Of a stretch of DNA of 64,000 nucleotides, positions 28,601-34,916 are shown in pieces. The translations under genes were made by a program, and so were the position numbers. Every line of letters starts with the position of its first letter. Position 1 is the first letter of the stretch. The DNA lies in contig NZ_CP100447.1 of the NCBI RefSeq assembly GCF_024227435.1, forward strand, positions 1-64,000. Direction: 5' to 3'. This DNA is from Natrinema caseinilyticum (GTDB lineage Archaea; Halobacteriota; Halobacteria; Halobacteriales; Natrialbaceae). Under the pieces are notes generated by a model. It worked only from the letters and a program-made list of their open reading frames with translations, was not told where the DNA came from and did not search any database.

Positions 28601-29324
28601 TCGGACACCACCACATCCGACGGACTGGGCATCCGACGAAGACATCGATGAGACGATGCCGGAAATCTCGATTCCGTCACCCCCCGAACGCGACACGGGA
28701 GTCCGAGTGACAGCGACCACGCTCGTGAATGAGGTGGCCGAACACTCCGGTGGCGGACACACATACGCAGCGGGTGAAGAATCACCAGGCCTCAGCCCGA
28801 CCACATTCGGAACTGTCGTCCATCGACTGAACGAGCTTCGCCCGCCGAGAGACGAATGGGAATCGTTCGTCGAACGAGTGAGTCAGATGGCCGGTGAAGA
28901 ACCGACAGCGGACGACATCTACGCGGCAATCGACCACGCAGAAGACGCGATTCGATTCGTCGACGATCTCGAGGCTTCGGTTACTCTCGAAGCAGTCCAC
29001 GATGAGTACTCGGTGATGGCACGTCTGGACAAATCGAGAATCGTCGGCGATATCGACCGCCTGCTCGTCACGCCAGACCGGTATCACATCATCGACTACA
29101 AGACCAACGACCTTTCAGCAACGACATCGGAAAACCTGGCGGCACATTACCGGCCACAGATGCTCTCGTACGCACTGGCCCTCTTCCAGCACGATCCGAG
29201 CCGGCGTGTTCGAGCCTCTCTCAGATTCACCAACGCCGGCGTTGAGGAACGATTCGAGTGGGATTCAGACGAATTGGACGACATCAAATCCGAGCTACGT
29301 GAGATGGTCGATCTGATGATGTAG
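25686..29324 (+). CDS. AddA/RecB-like UvrD helicase with C-terminal nuclease
   Basis: A 1212-residue superfamily 1 helicase. Motifs in order are ITAGAGTGKTTTLTERY (Q/Walker A, near residue 30), ITFTRKAAAEL (Ia), MVDEFQDTD (II, near residue 403), LVGDEKQSIYAFRGAD (III), and VRIMTIHSSKGLEFP (V-VI region, near residue 812). The C-terminal RecB-type nuclease has GDIDRLL and HIIDYKTND (near residues 1120-1138). It is translationally coupled to the AddB-like gene. Together they form a two-nuclease AddAB-type enzyme that unwinds and degrades DNA ends. No Chi-type regulation can be inferred from sequence. Confidence 0.9.
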   Translation: MTDEDDAIQLTTEQEDALVQDRNVAITAGAGTGKTTTLTERYVTILEENPSLTPENIVTITFTRKAAAELTERVRTEVYDRLAAEDSPDGYHRWRDVLDELEDGYVHTIHAFCTRLLRERAVEAPVPLGFDVLDEDGAATLQREVVTEFLEGNQSDEDVALLAQLWGRSQLVDVLTGLLDERPQSEAVLERWRDADVEEYVDVLWETVCDLEADDARETLYTHGVLETLRELADRLPAGADIQDEDGLRAYRTFEDIATTLPESPSESDSRRCQRAILDLHEVCEKKSGGLYSSSGYVVGSREDWHEHGDVYDDLKDAVDVVIGAVESHEDAVDTTPGELEENSAHYALALMRVFDGVLERYEAGKDRRDALDFPDVIETTISFLRENEEVRRRLQDKFEAVMVDEFQDTDDRQWELVKLLTGVDEETATNVFLVGDEKQSIYAFRGADVTTFGAARDELQSVNRSLGLDEVPDSDVESPTSLELSGNFRTLEAPLTFLNRLFDQLFQPEDDEHAPFEAPPQPLTARRDRVEDIEGLDGSIEYLVVPDDAEMAATLFGDDHPVAEGALDHTIEAEAQALAARLTTIFDDPPLVQDTDTGEHRSATPDDVAILLRRRTHLDRYQRALEEYDIPYTVIGGVGFYDTPEVQALTNLLRVLGDPTDDVSLYGVLRSPLFGFTDDRLAPAVASADSIWTALETSDDPQLTDAFELLSSWRTLSGCAEPGEEGVLSWNRVLTRVIDDTGYLTSVSADERGQQAVANVEKFRDQVRTWSENGVHTAAGLLHRIDRQAEIDPREGEADIPGDAEGVRIMTIHSSKGLEFPIVTIPDLGSSLNFGRSVDDYGYVRLVEGTTDAPPLPAVGGPHPRDAFSIEKTAVHEYADRLSLPQERAEAKRLLYVACTRTRDHLLLCGTHDIDRSESGQIELGEPAAFDEADRWRDWLQPHLLEDGELIGEAVQNGGTRSQLGEAGYTIRTPPHPTDWASDEDIDETMPEISIPSPPERDTGVRVTATTLVNEVAEHSGGGHTYAAGEESPGLSPTTFGTVVHRLNELRPPRDEWESFVERVSQMAGEEPTADDIYAAIDHAEDAIRFVDDLEASVTLEAVHDEYSVMARLDKSRIVGDIDRLLVTPDRYHIIDYKTNDLSATTSENLAAHYRPQMLSYALALFQHDPSRRVRASLRFTNAGVEERFEWDSDELDDIKSELREMVDLMM

Positions 29325-29360
29325 TCGATTGGCTGAGAGTAGAGTCCACGTTTTCATCTT

Positions 29361-30512
29361 TCAGCCGGGTTCTATTTCGAAGGCTGTCTCGAGCAGGTCG
29401 GTTAATTCTCGGAGCGCTGTGACGACGGATTCATCGACCTGAACCGTGACCCGGTCGGTTTCCTTGGGATGTTTCTTCCCCAGTGAGAGGACGACGTCCC
29501 CATCTGGAGAGAGGGATGCTGAAAGCCACGCCGTTACTCGGGGGGATCCCGCAAGCCAAGCGGTGGTGAGGTCGTGCCAGGGGTGTTCACGCTCTGCCTC
29601 CGATGGACGTTCCTGACCGAACGCTTTCGGCTGGAGTGTCTCTACAAAGGACCGTAATTCCGCACAATCGCTCTGTTCAAGCTGGACCGTGACTCGATGC
29701 GTATCTGCGTTCCATCCCCAGTCCTTCTTTCCGAGCTGGAAGGTGAGATTCCCTGTTGGTGAGCGAGAAATCGTTACCCACGCCCGTCCCTTCTGACGAA
29801 TGCGGCGCTGTGCGACGGTTACCCACTCTCCGGACTTGTCGAATGAGGCCCAGAACTCACCAGGGATCGGGACTTCCATGGACACAGAGACCGACTTCTC
29901 CTGCCAGAGCCATCTCGTCACGTCGGGATAGCCTTCGGTTCCAGTCCTACTCGGAAGCACGTAGGGCCAGACGGTCAGCATACCGGAGAGATCCACGTCG
30001 TACTCTGTGAAGTCAGCTTCATCGAGCCATGCGACACTGTACTCCCGGTCGAGATAATGCTCCGTGACCGCCTCGATATCCTTTCCGTGATTTCGATACT
30101 GGGCCTCCACAGCAATCCCCTTCCCATACGGATGACAGGGCTCGTCGAAGGTCACCAAAACGTCAGCAATTCGGTCACCGACGCCCGATTCCAACTCTAC
30201 TGTGGCGTCGGGGAAATCGTGTTCGAGACGAGCATAGGCGATTGACTTCATCTTCAGATGCTCATCTGACTCACCAGGGCATTCGCCGGTCGTGGCGAGA
30301 TCATCGAACGTGACCTGCCCTGATTCTGTAGAGATTTCAGACCTCTGTTCCTGTTCGTGGTGACGGAAATGCCGAGAAATGAAGGCGTTCCCCCGTTCGT
30401 GTGATTTCACTACTGCCATCGGTTGTTCGCAGACAGGGCAGGAGACGGTCTCTCCATCGTCTACTTGTGGAGGAATGACTCGAGTATCGTCGAGGAGGGC
30501 TAAGTAGGGCAT
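29361..30512 (-). CDS. CoiA-like competence/nuclease family protein
   Basis: The start is placed at ATG 30512 (MPYLALLDD), giving 383 residues. The open frame runs on to 30968, but its extra N-terminus would translate the origin repeats. A zinc-finger-like start (SCPVCEQPM...SRHFRHHEQ) is followed by a nuclease-type region: SDEHLKMKSIAYARLE, then DVLVTFDEP and IAVEAQYRNHGKDIEA with a D...ExQ pattern, then YLDREYSVAWL. This is the CoiA/competence-protein-like layout. The C-terminal 200 residues contain two related segments with SRSPTGNLTFQLGKKD and SLSPDGDVVLSLGKKH, an internal duplication. Function unknown. It sits beside the replication origin. Confidence 0.65.
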   Translation of the reverse strand: MPYLALLDDTRVIPPQVDDGETVSCPVCEQPMAVVKSHERGNAFISRHFRHHEQEQRSEISTESGQVTFDDLATTGECPGESDEHLKMKSIAYARLEHDFPDATVELESGVGDRIADVLVTFDEPCHPYGKGIAVEAQYRNHGKDIEAVTEHYLDREYSVAWLDEADFTEYDVDLSGMLTVWPYVLPSRTGTEGYPDVTRWLWQEKSVSVSMEVPIPGEFWASFDKSGEWVTVAQRRIRQKGRAWVTISRSPTGNLTFQLGKKDWGWNADTHRVTVQLEQSDCAELRSFVETLQPKAFGQERPSEAEREHPWHDLTTAWLAGSPRVTAWLSASLSPDGDVVLSLGKKHPKETDRVTVQVDESVVTALRELTDLLETAFEIEPG

Positions 30513-30657
30513 CAGACTCGTTTTAGGGAATAGGTTACTTGGCAGACGTAAAGACAGTTTCTGCGACATTCGCCGCGATGGTATCACCCGCAATCGGTCG
30601 CAACGTACTATCTTCCAGCACCGAATGAGCCGTAGATCTATATGCAGGAGTCGACTT

Positions 30658-30680
30658 TTACACTTCGATGACGGGGGGTG
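30658..30680 (+). repeat. origin recognition box-like element 1
   Basis: TTACACTTCGATGACG followed by a run of six G. It is the first of three same-orientation copies upstream of orc1. The G run is typical of archaeal ORB elements bound by Orc1/Cdc6. Confidence 0.75.
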
Positions 30681-30729
30681 CGGTACGTGTGGGGAAGATT
30701 CCAGTCGAGGACTGCGGGAGATGTGCGAG

Positions 30730-30752
30730 TTACACATCGATGACGGGGGGTG
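30730..30752 (+). repeat. origin recognition box-like element 2
   Basis: TTACACATCGATGACG followed by a G run, same orientation as element 1 and 72 bases from it. Confidence 0.75.
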
Positions 30753-30816
30753 TGGCTGACAAATAGTTTGGACGACAATATCAGGGGGTATCCAAATCCA
30801 GCCGAACCGCCCGCTG

Positions 30817-30839
30817 TTACACTTCGAACACGGGGGGAG
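30817..30839 (+). repeat. origin recognition box-like element 3
   Basis: TTACACTTCGAACACG followed by a G run, same orientation as elements 1 and 2, about 140 bases before the orc1 start. The 467-base interval from the coiA-like start to orc1 holds elements 1-3 and the orc1 promoter; I see no gene in it. Confidence 0.7.
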
Positions 30840-30949
30840 AACCACAACAATGTACTTCGTCACCGGTACTGAGCCGAGAAACCCCAGAATGGCGAATGCG
30901 AGGAGTAGCCCAAATGACGCGGAGAGATATACATCGACGGAGGTTAATC

Positions 30950-30958
30950 TTTTTAATA
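30950..30958 (+). promoter_or_regulatory. TATA box of orc1
   Basis: TTTTTAATA is centred 26 bases before the ATG at 30980. This decides the start codon: an upstream in-frame start at 30896 would lie before the promoter. Confidence 0.7.
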
Positions 30959-30979
30959 CCTCCGTCACACAGCAGAAGT

Positions 30980-32443
30980 ATGGCCGGCAGCAATCAGGGT
31001 GGCACTGATCAATCTACGTTGGAAGATGAAGCAACGCAATCACAGACAGAGGACACGTCCGACGCCACTCAGGACAATACCGCTGCTGACAACGCGTCTC
31101 TGAGTCTTTCCGAAGACGACGCTGACGGAAGTACACAGCAGTCGATTCGAGATATGCTCAACGAGGACGGTGGCGGGTCAGTCTTCGTCAACCGTGACCT
31201 CGTCGAGCCCGACACCATCATCGACGAGGAGCGAATCGTCGGTCGCGACGACCAACTCGAGTCCGTCGTGTCGTTCCTGAAGCCAACACTGCAAGGAAAC
31301 CGGCCGCCGAATATGCTTCTCTACGGTCCCGCCGGTACTGGGAAGTCACTCATCATTGGCGCCGTGACGCAGCAGATCGTCGAGCTCTGCAAATCGAAGG
31401 GTGAGAGCTTCGGTGTCGTCGACATCAACTGCCAGCCGATCAACACTCTCGACCAGGCGGTCTACGAACTCGTCCAGACGGTCGCGAAGGACGTCGGCGC
31501 GGAAGTGGGCGTGCCCGAAACTGGCGTGTCGACGAAACGCAAGTACCGACGACTCTACGAACTCATCAACACCCACTACGACTCGGTCATTTTCATCCTC
31601 GACGAGATCGACCTCTTGGTCGGACGCCGCGCTAACGACGAGCCCGCCTACTCGAAGCTGCTCTACCAGCTCTCACGAGCCAGTAATACGAACGAGATCG
31701 AAGGCAGAGTCTCCGTCGCGGCACTGACGAACGATCCGAAGTTCATGGAAGACATCGACGGCCGAGCCGAGAGTTCGTTCAACCCACGGGACGTCTACTT
31801 CCCGGACTACGATGCCAACCAGTTGCGCGAGATACTCCAGAATCGTCGCGACGCCTTCCGACCGGATGCACTCTCCGATGACGTGATTCCACTCGTCGCT
31901 GCGTTCGCAGCGCAGAGTCACGGGGATGCTCGGAAGGCCATCGACCTGTTCCGTGGCGCCGGCGATCTCGCCGACGAACGTGGTGATGACGGCGTCGACG
32001 AACACCACGTCCGCGAGTCTCAGGAAGAGATCGACAAGGACCGTTCGCTGAAGCTCGTCGAGGGGCTCACGACGCAGAAAAAGATCTCGCTGTACGCCAC
32101 TGCCGCCGTCGCGCATTACTCGAAGCGTTCAGGGAGCTCGGTTCCGAGCCCTGTCGGATTCAAGGTGTATCAGTGGGTGACTGACGAACTCGACGCGGAT
32201 CAGATGACTCGGGAGACATACGTCAAGTACGTCAAGGAGCTTTCCACGTACGGATTGATTTCGACATCGAGGAAGAGTCGAGGTCGCGGTGGTGGGATGT
32301 ACATGGAGTTCACCTTCACGGGTGACCCCACTGGGATTATGAAACGGATCACGGAGGACACCCGGTTGGAGAGTATTGCCGAACAGGAGGAACTTCTCCG
32401 AACGGTGGTCAACGCACAGCTGAAGGACTTCCACCAGAACTGA
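30980..32443 (+). CDS. orc1: Orc1/Cdc6 replication initiator
   Basis: A 487-residue Orc1/Cdc6. After an acidic N-terminal tail of about 90 residues typical of haloarchaeal plasmid homologues come the AAA+ motifs: LLYGPAGTGKSLIIGAV (Walker A, near residue 115), VIFILDEIDLLVG (Walker B, near residue 205), and ALTNDPKFMEDIDGRAESSF (sensor 1 region). A C-terminal winged-helix domain lies at about 365-480. It binds origin recognition boxes and loads MCM. The start at 30980 is chosen because a TATA box lies 26 bases upstream and the upstream in-frame extension is not protein-like. The flanking boxes point inward toward the gene on both sides. Confidence 0.94.
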   Translation: MAGSNQGGTDQSTLEDEATQSQTEDTSDATQDNTAADNASLSLSEDDADGSTQQSIRDMLNEDGGGSVFVNRDLVEPDTIIDEERIVGRDDQLESVVSFLKPTLQGNRPPNMLLYGPAGTGKSLIIGAVTQQIVELCKSKGESFGVVDINCQPINTLDQAVYELVQTVAKDVGAEVGVPETGVSTKRKYRRLYELINTHYDSVIFILDEIDLLVGRRANDEPAYSKLLYQLSRASNTNEIEGRVSVAALTNDPKFMEDIDGRAESSFNPRDVYFPDYDANQLREILQNRRDAFRPDALSDDVIPLVAAFAAQSHGDARKAIDLFRGAGDLADERGDDGVDEHHVRESQEEIDKDRSLKLVEGLTTQKKISLYATAAVAHYSKRSGSSVPSPVGFKVYQWVTDELDADQMTRETYVKYVKELSTYGLISTSRKSRGRGGGMYMEFTFTGDPTGIMKRITEDTRLESIAEQEELLRTVVNAQLKDFHQN

Positions 32444-32477
32444 GGTTGGCGGTTTTCGCGGAGTATGAGTGGAGACA

Positions 32478-32500
32478 CACCCCCCGTCGTCGATGTGTAA
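32478..32500 (-). repeat. origin recognition box-like element 4
   Basis: The minus strand reads TTACACATCGACGACG then a G run. It is the first box after orc1 and points toward the gene. Confidence 0.75.
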
Positions 32501-32511
32501 GTTCCTGGCCC

Positions 32512-32534
32512 CTCCCCCCGTCATCGAAGTGTAA
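32512..32534 (-). repeat. origin recognition box-like element 5
   Basis: The minus strand reads TTACACTTCGATGACG then a G run, 34 bases from element 4 in the same orientation. Confidence 0.75.
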
Positions 32535-32721
32535 CTGGTTTCGATGCAGTGACTGATTCCACGACATCGAGTAAGGGCGTTCGGTATTAGTGAACGCAGA
32601 GTCCAAGTCGCCAATCGTACAGAGCACTCCTATCAGACTCTACTGATATCTGAAGGTGCCTTCGTCCAAATGAAGGGGAAGAGTTCCCCGACGAATTACC
32701 TCGAGTCCATACCGCAACCCC

Positions 32722-32744
32722 CTCCCCCCGTCATCGATGTGTAA
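32722..32744 (-). repeat. origin recognition box-like element 6
   Basis: The minus strand reads TTACACATCGATGACG then a G run. It forms the left side of the inverted pair around the AT-rich stretch. Confidence 0.75.
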
Positions 32745-33082
32745 ATCACCGATGAAGGACGGGTAGAGACGACAGAGCGAACGGTATCAATCATATAGAG
32801 AGCGTCTAACGCTAGTGATAGCAAGGAAAGAAGGGTGTAGAACACCAGCCATTCAGAGTGTTTGACCTCGTTCGGTCAGCTGGAACACTACCCAACCTGA
32901 CACTCACTCTAGGTCCATTGCGGTTCTGATTAATCCGGAGGTTACATAAAACTTCGTCAGACTAGAGTCATAACTTCTAGAGATGTTATTTCTGGAGTCT
33001 CACGACCTCTCGTCCGTGTCTGCGGCTGTTCCGTCCGTTTTCGCATGACCTCGTCTTCACCCCCCGCCCCCTTCTCACGGTT

Positions 33083-33105
33083 TTACACATCGATGACAGG
33101 GGGAG
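33083..33105 (+). repeat. origin recognition box-like element 7
   Basis: TTACACATCGATGACA followed by five G. It is opposite in orientation to element 6 and forms the right side of the inverted pair. Confidence 0.72.
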
Positions 33106-33139
33106 AGGGTCCCGGTTTCTGGCCTCGTCGAGCTCGTTC

Positions 33140-33526
33140 TCACCTCGGGTTAACCGGTGCGATGTACTCGTTCTTCCACGAATCGCTCTCTCGCCACTGC
33201 CAGTAGTAGTACCGGTAACTTCTCTCTCCGGTCTGTTTCGTTGTCTTCACCGTGATGTAGGCCCCACTAGCAGGGACATCATCGTAATCCTCAGGATCTG
33301 TCGATATCTCACGTTCTTCCAGCTCCTCGAGGTCCTCTTCGTCGACCTCTTCTTCAGCCCGTCGACGTTCGAGTTCATCTTGGCGTTGCTGCCGTTTCCA
33401 TTCCGCCAACTCGGTCGCGTACGACGCAACCTCTTCGAGCCGCTCCGACGATTGCTTCTCCAGTGGCTCGCGAAGATATTTCGGGAGATCGGGCGCTGGT
33501 GGTTTCGTTAACTCTTCTTCTCCCAT
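33140..33526 (-). CDS. 128-residue hypothetical protein next to the origin
   Basis: The N-terminal half is highly charged with a long E/R-rich helix (about residues 30-85), probably coiled coil. The C-terminal 45 residues contain an aromatic block (YRYYYWQWRE) and end in YIAPVNPR, resembling a short domain seen in haloarchaeal plasmid hypotheticals; I would compare it with DUF6788, without certainty. The ATG lies three bases from an inverted repeat whose centre holds a TATA-like ATTAATA, so the gene looks leaderless and operator-controlled. A role in copy control or regulation at the origin is possible but unproven. Confidence 0.65.
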   Translation of the reverse strand: MGEEELTKPPAPDLPKYLREPLEKQSSERLEEVASYATELAEWKRQQRQDELERRRAEEEVDEEDLEELEEREISTDPEDYDDVPASGAYITVKTTKQTGERSYRYYYWQWRESDSWKNEYIAPVNPR

Positions 33527-33528
33527 AG

Positions 33529-33568
33529 TTACCCCACAGAGGGTGACTGATATTAATCTGTGGGGTAA
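33529..33568. promoter_or_regulatory. inverted repeat operator over the promoter of the 128-residue gene
   Basis: TTACCCCACAGA and TCTGTGGGGTAA form perfect 12-bp arms. The core TTACCCCAC to GTGGGGTAA spacing is 22 bases. The interior reads ATTAATA on the minus strand, about 25-30 bases before the ATG at 33526, so a bound protein would flank or cover the TATA box. The same core with the same spacing recurs at 37694. Confidence 0.7.
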
Positions 33569-33629
33569 TTCAAAGTCGCTCGCTCAGGTCCAAACGAAGA
33601 AACTCTCTCCGGTGACGCAGGACCTGTAA

Positions 33630-34916
33630 CTACAGTACTTCGACGAGATAATCAGACGCATCCGATTCGAGCGCATCGACATAATCGTCGTAGGAAAAAA
33701 CAGACGCATTTGTGGAGATGGTTCTCGAGTGGAGTCTATATGCGTCTAACACCCTCGATTGTTCTGATCCTCGATCTCGATGTCCCGGGAAAACCAGCAC
33801 TCCGTCAGTCTCCATCGCAAGGATATAGGAGGTCAACTGGTACACGTCTCCAGATGAAACAGAACCTGTCTTCCATTTCGCGTCTACAACCGTAATCGGA
33901 GATCCTTCGCGATTTCTGACGACGACATCAGGACGCATCGAGACGGCATGTGGTCCATCTACGATGTTTTGAATTGACGCTTGCCCTTCCACGACCAAGT
34001 CACCCTGTTCCTTCGCTGCCGCCCGAAATGCCCGTTCTACGATCCGTTCAAAAATATAATTCATATTCACGAAGAGAGCGAGTGACCGCTGTGATCCAGC
34101 ACTAACATCCTCGAAGAAATCACGTGTCAAAACAGTCCGAGTCAGGTCTACCAGAGTCTCGTAATGGTCATTCAGTCGCGACAGCTCGATTCGTTCTACT
34201 GCCTCCACCGAGACTGGCGAAGGGGTTACAAACTGCCGGAGCCGCTGCTCCTGAACACGAAGACTGCTGGCGAGGTCTGTATCTCGAACCAACCGAGTGA
34301 GGACTCGAGTCGCTGTGAGTACAGCACGATTCAATTCAGAATCCGCCGTGAACTCATCGTGCTCGATCGCAAAGTCCGTTGGTGCACTTATCGATCGCCG
34401 AAGCTGTCGTTGGACGTCAATTCGACCGGTGACGTGCTCTCGAACCGAGTTCGTCCTAACGTATTCCCGATGCAGTCCCCGGTCAAGAACAGTCCGTAGC
34501 TCACTGAGAAACAATACAGCGATCGCATCGAAAAAGGTCGATGCAGCACTAAACTCTGTCTCGACATCAATTGACTCGACAGGGGTATCGAAGGCATATT
34601 GCAGTGCCCAGAGTAGGTTAGTGACGGACCGTTTCGGTGTTACCTCCACCTGCGTTCCGCTTGGGAGGGTCAACACACCAACATGCGAGCCCGTAGAAAG
34701 TACCGCTAGTCCCTCGCTTGTATATGATACAGAGAGCGGTGCTGGCGTACACTCCTCCTCAAGTTGTTCTAGAAAGGCAATATCTTCTTCACCAATCTCA
34801 AATGGAATTGTTTGGTCATGTTCCTCTAGCGAGATCGGGTCTGACGGTGGAACCGTTTCATCCTTCGATGTAGAGTCAACTACGGGTCCGAAGTGGCTGA
34901 CAGCAAACTCACTCAT
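33630..34916 (-). CDS. mcrC: McrC-like subunit of a modification-dependent restriction system
   Basis: A 428-residue protein. The start at 34916 (MSEFAVSHFG) overlaps the mcrB end by eight bases; upstream residues in the open frame are unlikely to be coding. The N-terminal half has the McrC-type beta-rich arm (HVGVLTLPSGTQVEVTPK and NLLWALQYAF). The C-terminal part has the PD-(D/E)XK nuclease with MRPDVVVRN (near residue 332) and TVVDAKWKTG (near residue 348). In known systems McrC supplies the cleavage activity driven by the McrB GTPase motor. Codon use looks more AT-rich than in the neighbouring T4SS genes. Confidence 0.87.
   Translation of the reverse strand: MSEFAVSHFGPVVDSTSKDETVPPSDPISLEEHDQTIPFEIGEEDIAFLEQLEEECTPAPLSVSYTSEGLAVLSTGSHVGVLTLPSGTQVEVTPKRSVTNLLWALQYAFDTPVESIDVETEFSAASTFFDAIAVLFLSELRTVLDRGLHREYVRTNSVREHVTGRIDVQRQLRRSISAPTDFAIEHDEFTADSELNRAVLTATRVLTRLVRDTDLASSLRVQEQRLRQFVTPSPVSVEAVERIELSRLNDHYETLVDLTRTVLTRDFFEDVSAGSQRSLALFVNMNYIFERIVERAFRAAAKEQGDLVVEGQASIQNIVDGPHAVSMRPDVVVRNREGSPITVVDAKWKTGSVSSGDVYQLTSYILAMETDGVLVFPGHRDRGSEQSRVLDAYRLHSRTISTNASVFSYDDYVDALESDASDYLVEVL

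Larger units (their letters stand above)
32444..33139. other. replication origin region downstream of orc1
   Basis: A 696-base gene-free region carrying four ORB-like repeats (three on the minus strand at 32478, 32512 and 32722, one on the plus strand at 33083). Between the third and fourth is an AT-rich stretch, 32941-32993, with the TTACATAAAAC and TCATAACTTCTAG segments. It is the best duplex-unwinding candidate because an inverted pair of boxes flanks it. An origin next to an orc1 gene with inverted ORBs around an AT-rich element is the usual haloarchaeal design. No RNA gene is visible. Confidence 0.65.

Noticed and set aside
30513-30968. N-terminal extension of the CoiA-like frame
   Set aside because: It would translate the three upstream ORB repeats into repeated P-P-S-S-K/M-C-like peptides. 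The repeats are better explained as origin elements, and the core family starts near 30512.
30658-33105. Direct repeats as a CRISPR array
   Set aside because: Spacing is irregular, copies occur on both strands around orc1, and the repeats carry the G-run of origin boxes. No cas genes are present.
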